DNA of 48,354 bases, from assembly GCF_022829405.1 (NCBI RefSeq), contig NZ_JAKSXW010000016.1, positions 1 through 48,354 of the forward strand, read 5' to 3'. The position numbers and the translations under genes were made by a program. Of this stretch, positions 48,214 to 48,354 are shown piece by piece. Under the pieces are notes generated by a model. That model did not search any database. It was given only the letters and a program-made list of their open reading frames with translations, and was not told the DNA's origin. Source of the stretch: Methylobacterium sp. J-076. GTDB lineage: Bacteria > Pseudomonadota > Alphaproteobacteria > Rhizobiales > Beijerinckiaceae. Position 1 is the first letter of the stretch; each line of letters opens with the position of its first letter.

Positions 48214-48354
48214 CGTTCTTTTACAGCGGCTTAGCGGTTAACGGAATTGGTGATGTACGGTGCTCGGATTGGCGATGTACGGCTTGTCATTGGTGATGTA
48301 CGGGATGTCATTGGCGAAGTACGGGTTTTGATTGGTGAAGTACGGTCCTGACAA
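48214..48354. repeat. Circle-closure overlap, right copy
   Basis: This stretch is identical to positions 1-141 and carries the first five iterons again. It is an assembly or display overlap of a circular plasmid and should be counted once. Confidence 0.9.

Overview
The window is one complete circular plasmid of 48,213 bp opened at its replication origin: the first 141 bases are repeated exactly at the end (48214-48354). A lanthanide-type methanol dehydrogenase (XoxF), an RPA-type RepA, high GC and alphaproteobacterial families (MucR, a TraA-like MobF relaxase, YVTN proteins, a repeat-bearing exported protein) point to Methylobacterium/Methylorubrum or a close relative.

Layout. (1) 47.7-2.5 kb: replication and partition. 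Iterons, an AT-rich stretch and a run of small hairpins lie beside repA and a parA-RHH operon. (2) 2.9-9.1 kb: accessory genes, including a YaaC-like protein, an Abi/HEPN protein, an orphan antitoxin, a zinc-hook AAA ATPase, an HNH protein and a serine resolvase with its res site. (3) 9.4-21.7 kb: a sulfite-handling island. It holds phosphoglycerate mutase, a YeiH exporter, a class III cyclase, SorAB sulfite dehydrogenase, a second sulfite oxidase, two YVTN propellers, a DUF305 protein, a COG4315 protein, an ECF sigma/anti-sigma pair, a LysR regulator and a DUF202 protein. Four promoters in this island share the pattern GGAATW-N13-NGCATC, which makes a sigma-controlled regulon likely. (4) 21.9-34.8 kb: a fluoride-resistance island with four fluoride (crcB-motif) riboswitches. 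It carries crcB, a CLC-F antiporter, DUF190, an EamA protein, a MucR-like protein, a ChrB-N protein, an EEP hydrolase, two paralogous membrane proteins, a spare enolase (fluoride-sensitive), a pyrophosphatase C-terminal piece, and xoxF plus a deleted xoxF remnant. (5) 34.9-43.2 kb: mobilization genes, with a VirD4/TraG coupling protein, an accessory operon with a ParA-like ATPase, a probable oriT, an RHH protein and a MobF relaxase. No mating-pore genes are present, so the plasmid looks mobilizable rather than self-transmissible. (6) 43.2-47.6 kb: TetR/MFS remnants, a two-gene CBASS anti-phage operon (2TM-SAVED effector and CD-NTase), and decayed umuC and DUF1810 genes.

Three 28-bp resolvase-type crossover sites (9214, 21885, 43188) stand in the same orientation and fall at the borders of the sulfite and the fluoride-plus-mobilization modules, as if the plasmid had been assembled by site-specific recombination. 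The observations most worth following are the ECF promoter set, the riboswitch-linked membrane-protein pair in which acidic residues of a REGLE-like motif are replaced by lysine, and the res-site module borders. Family assignments rest on reading the translations; no database search was run.
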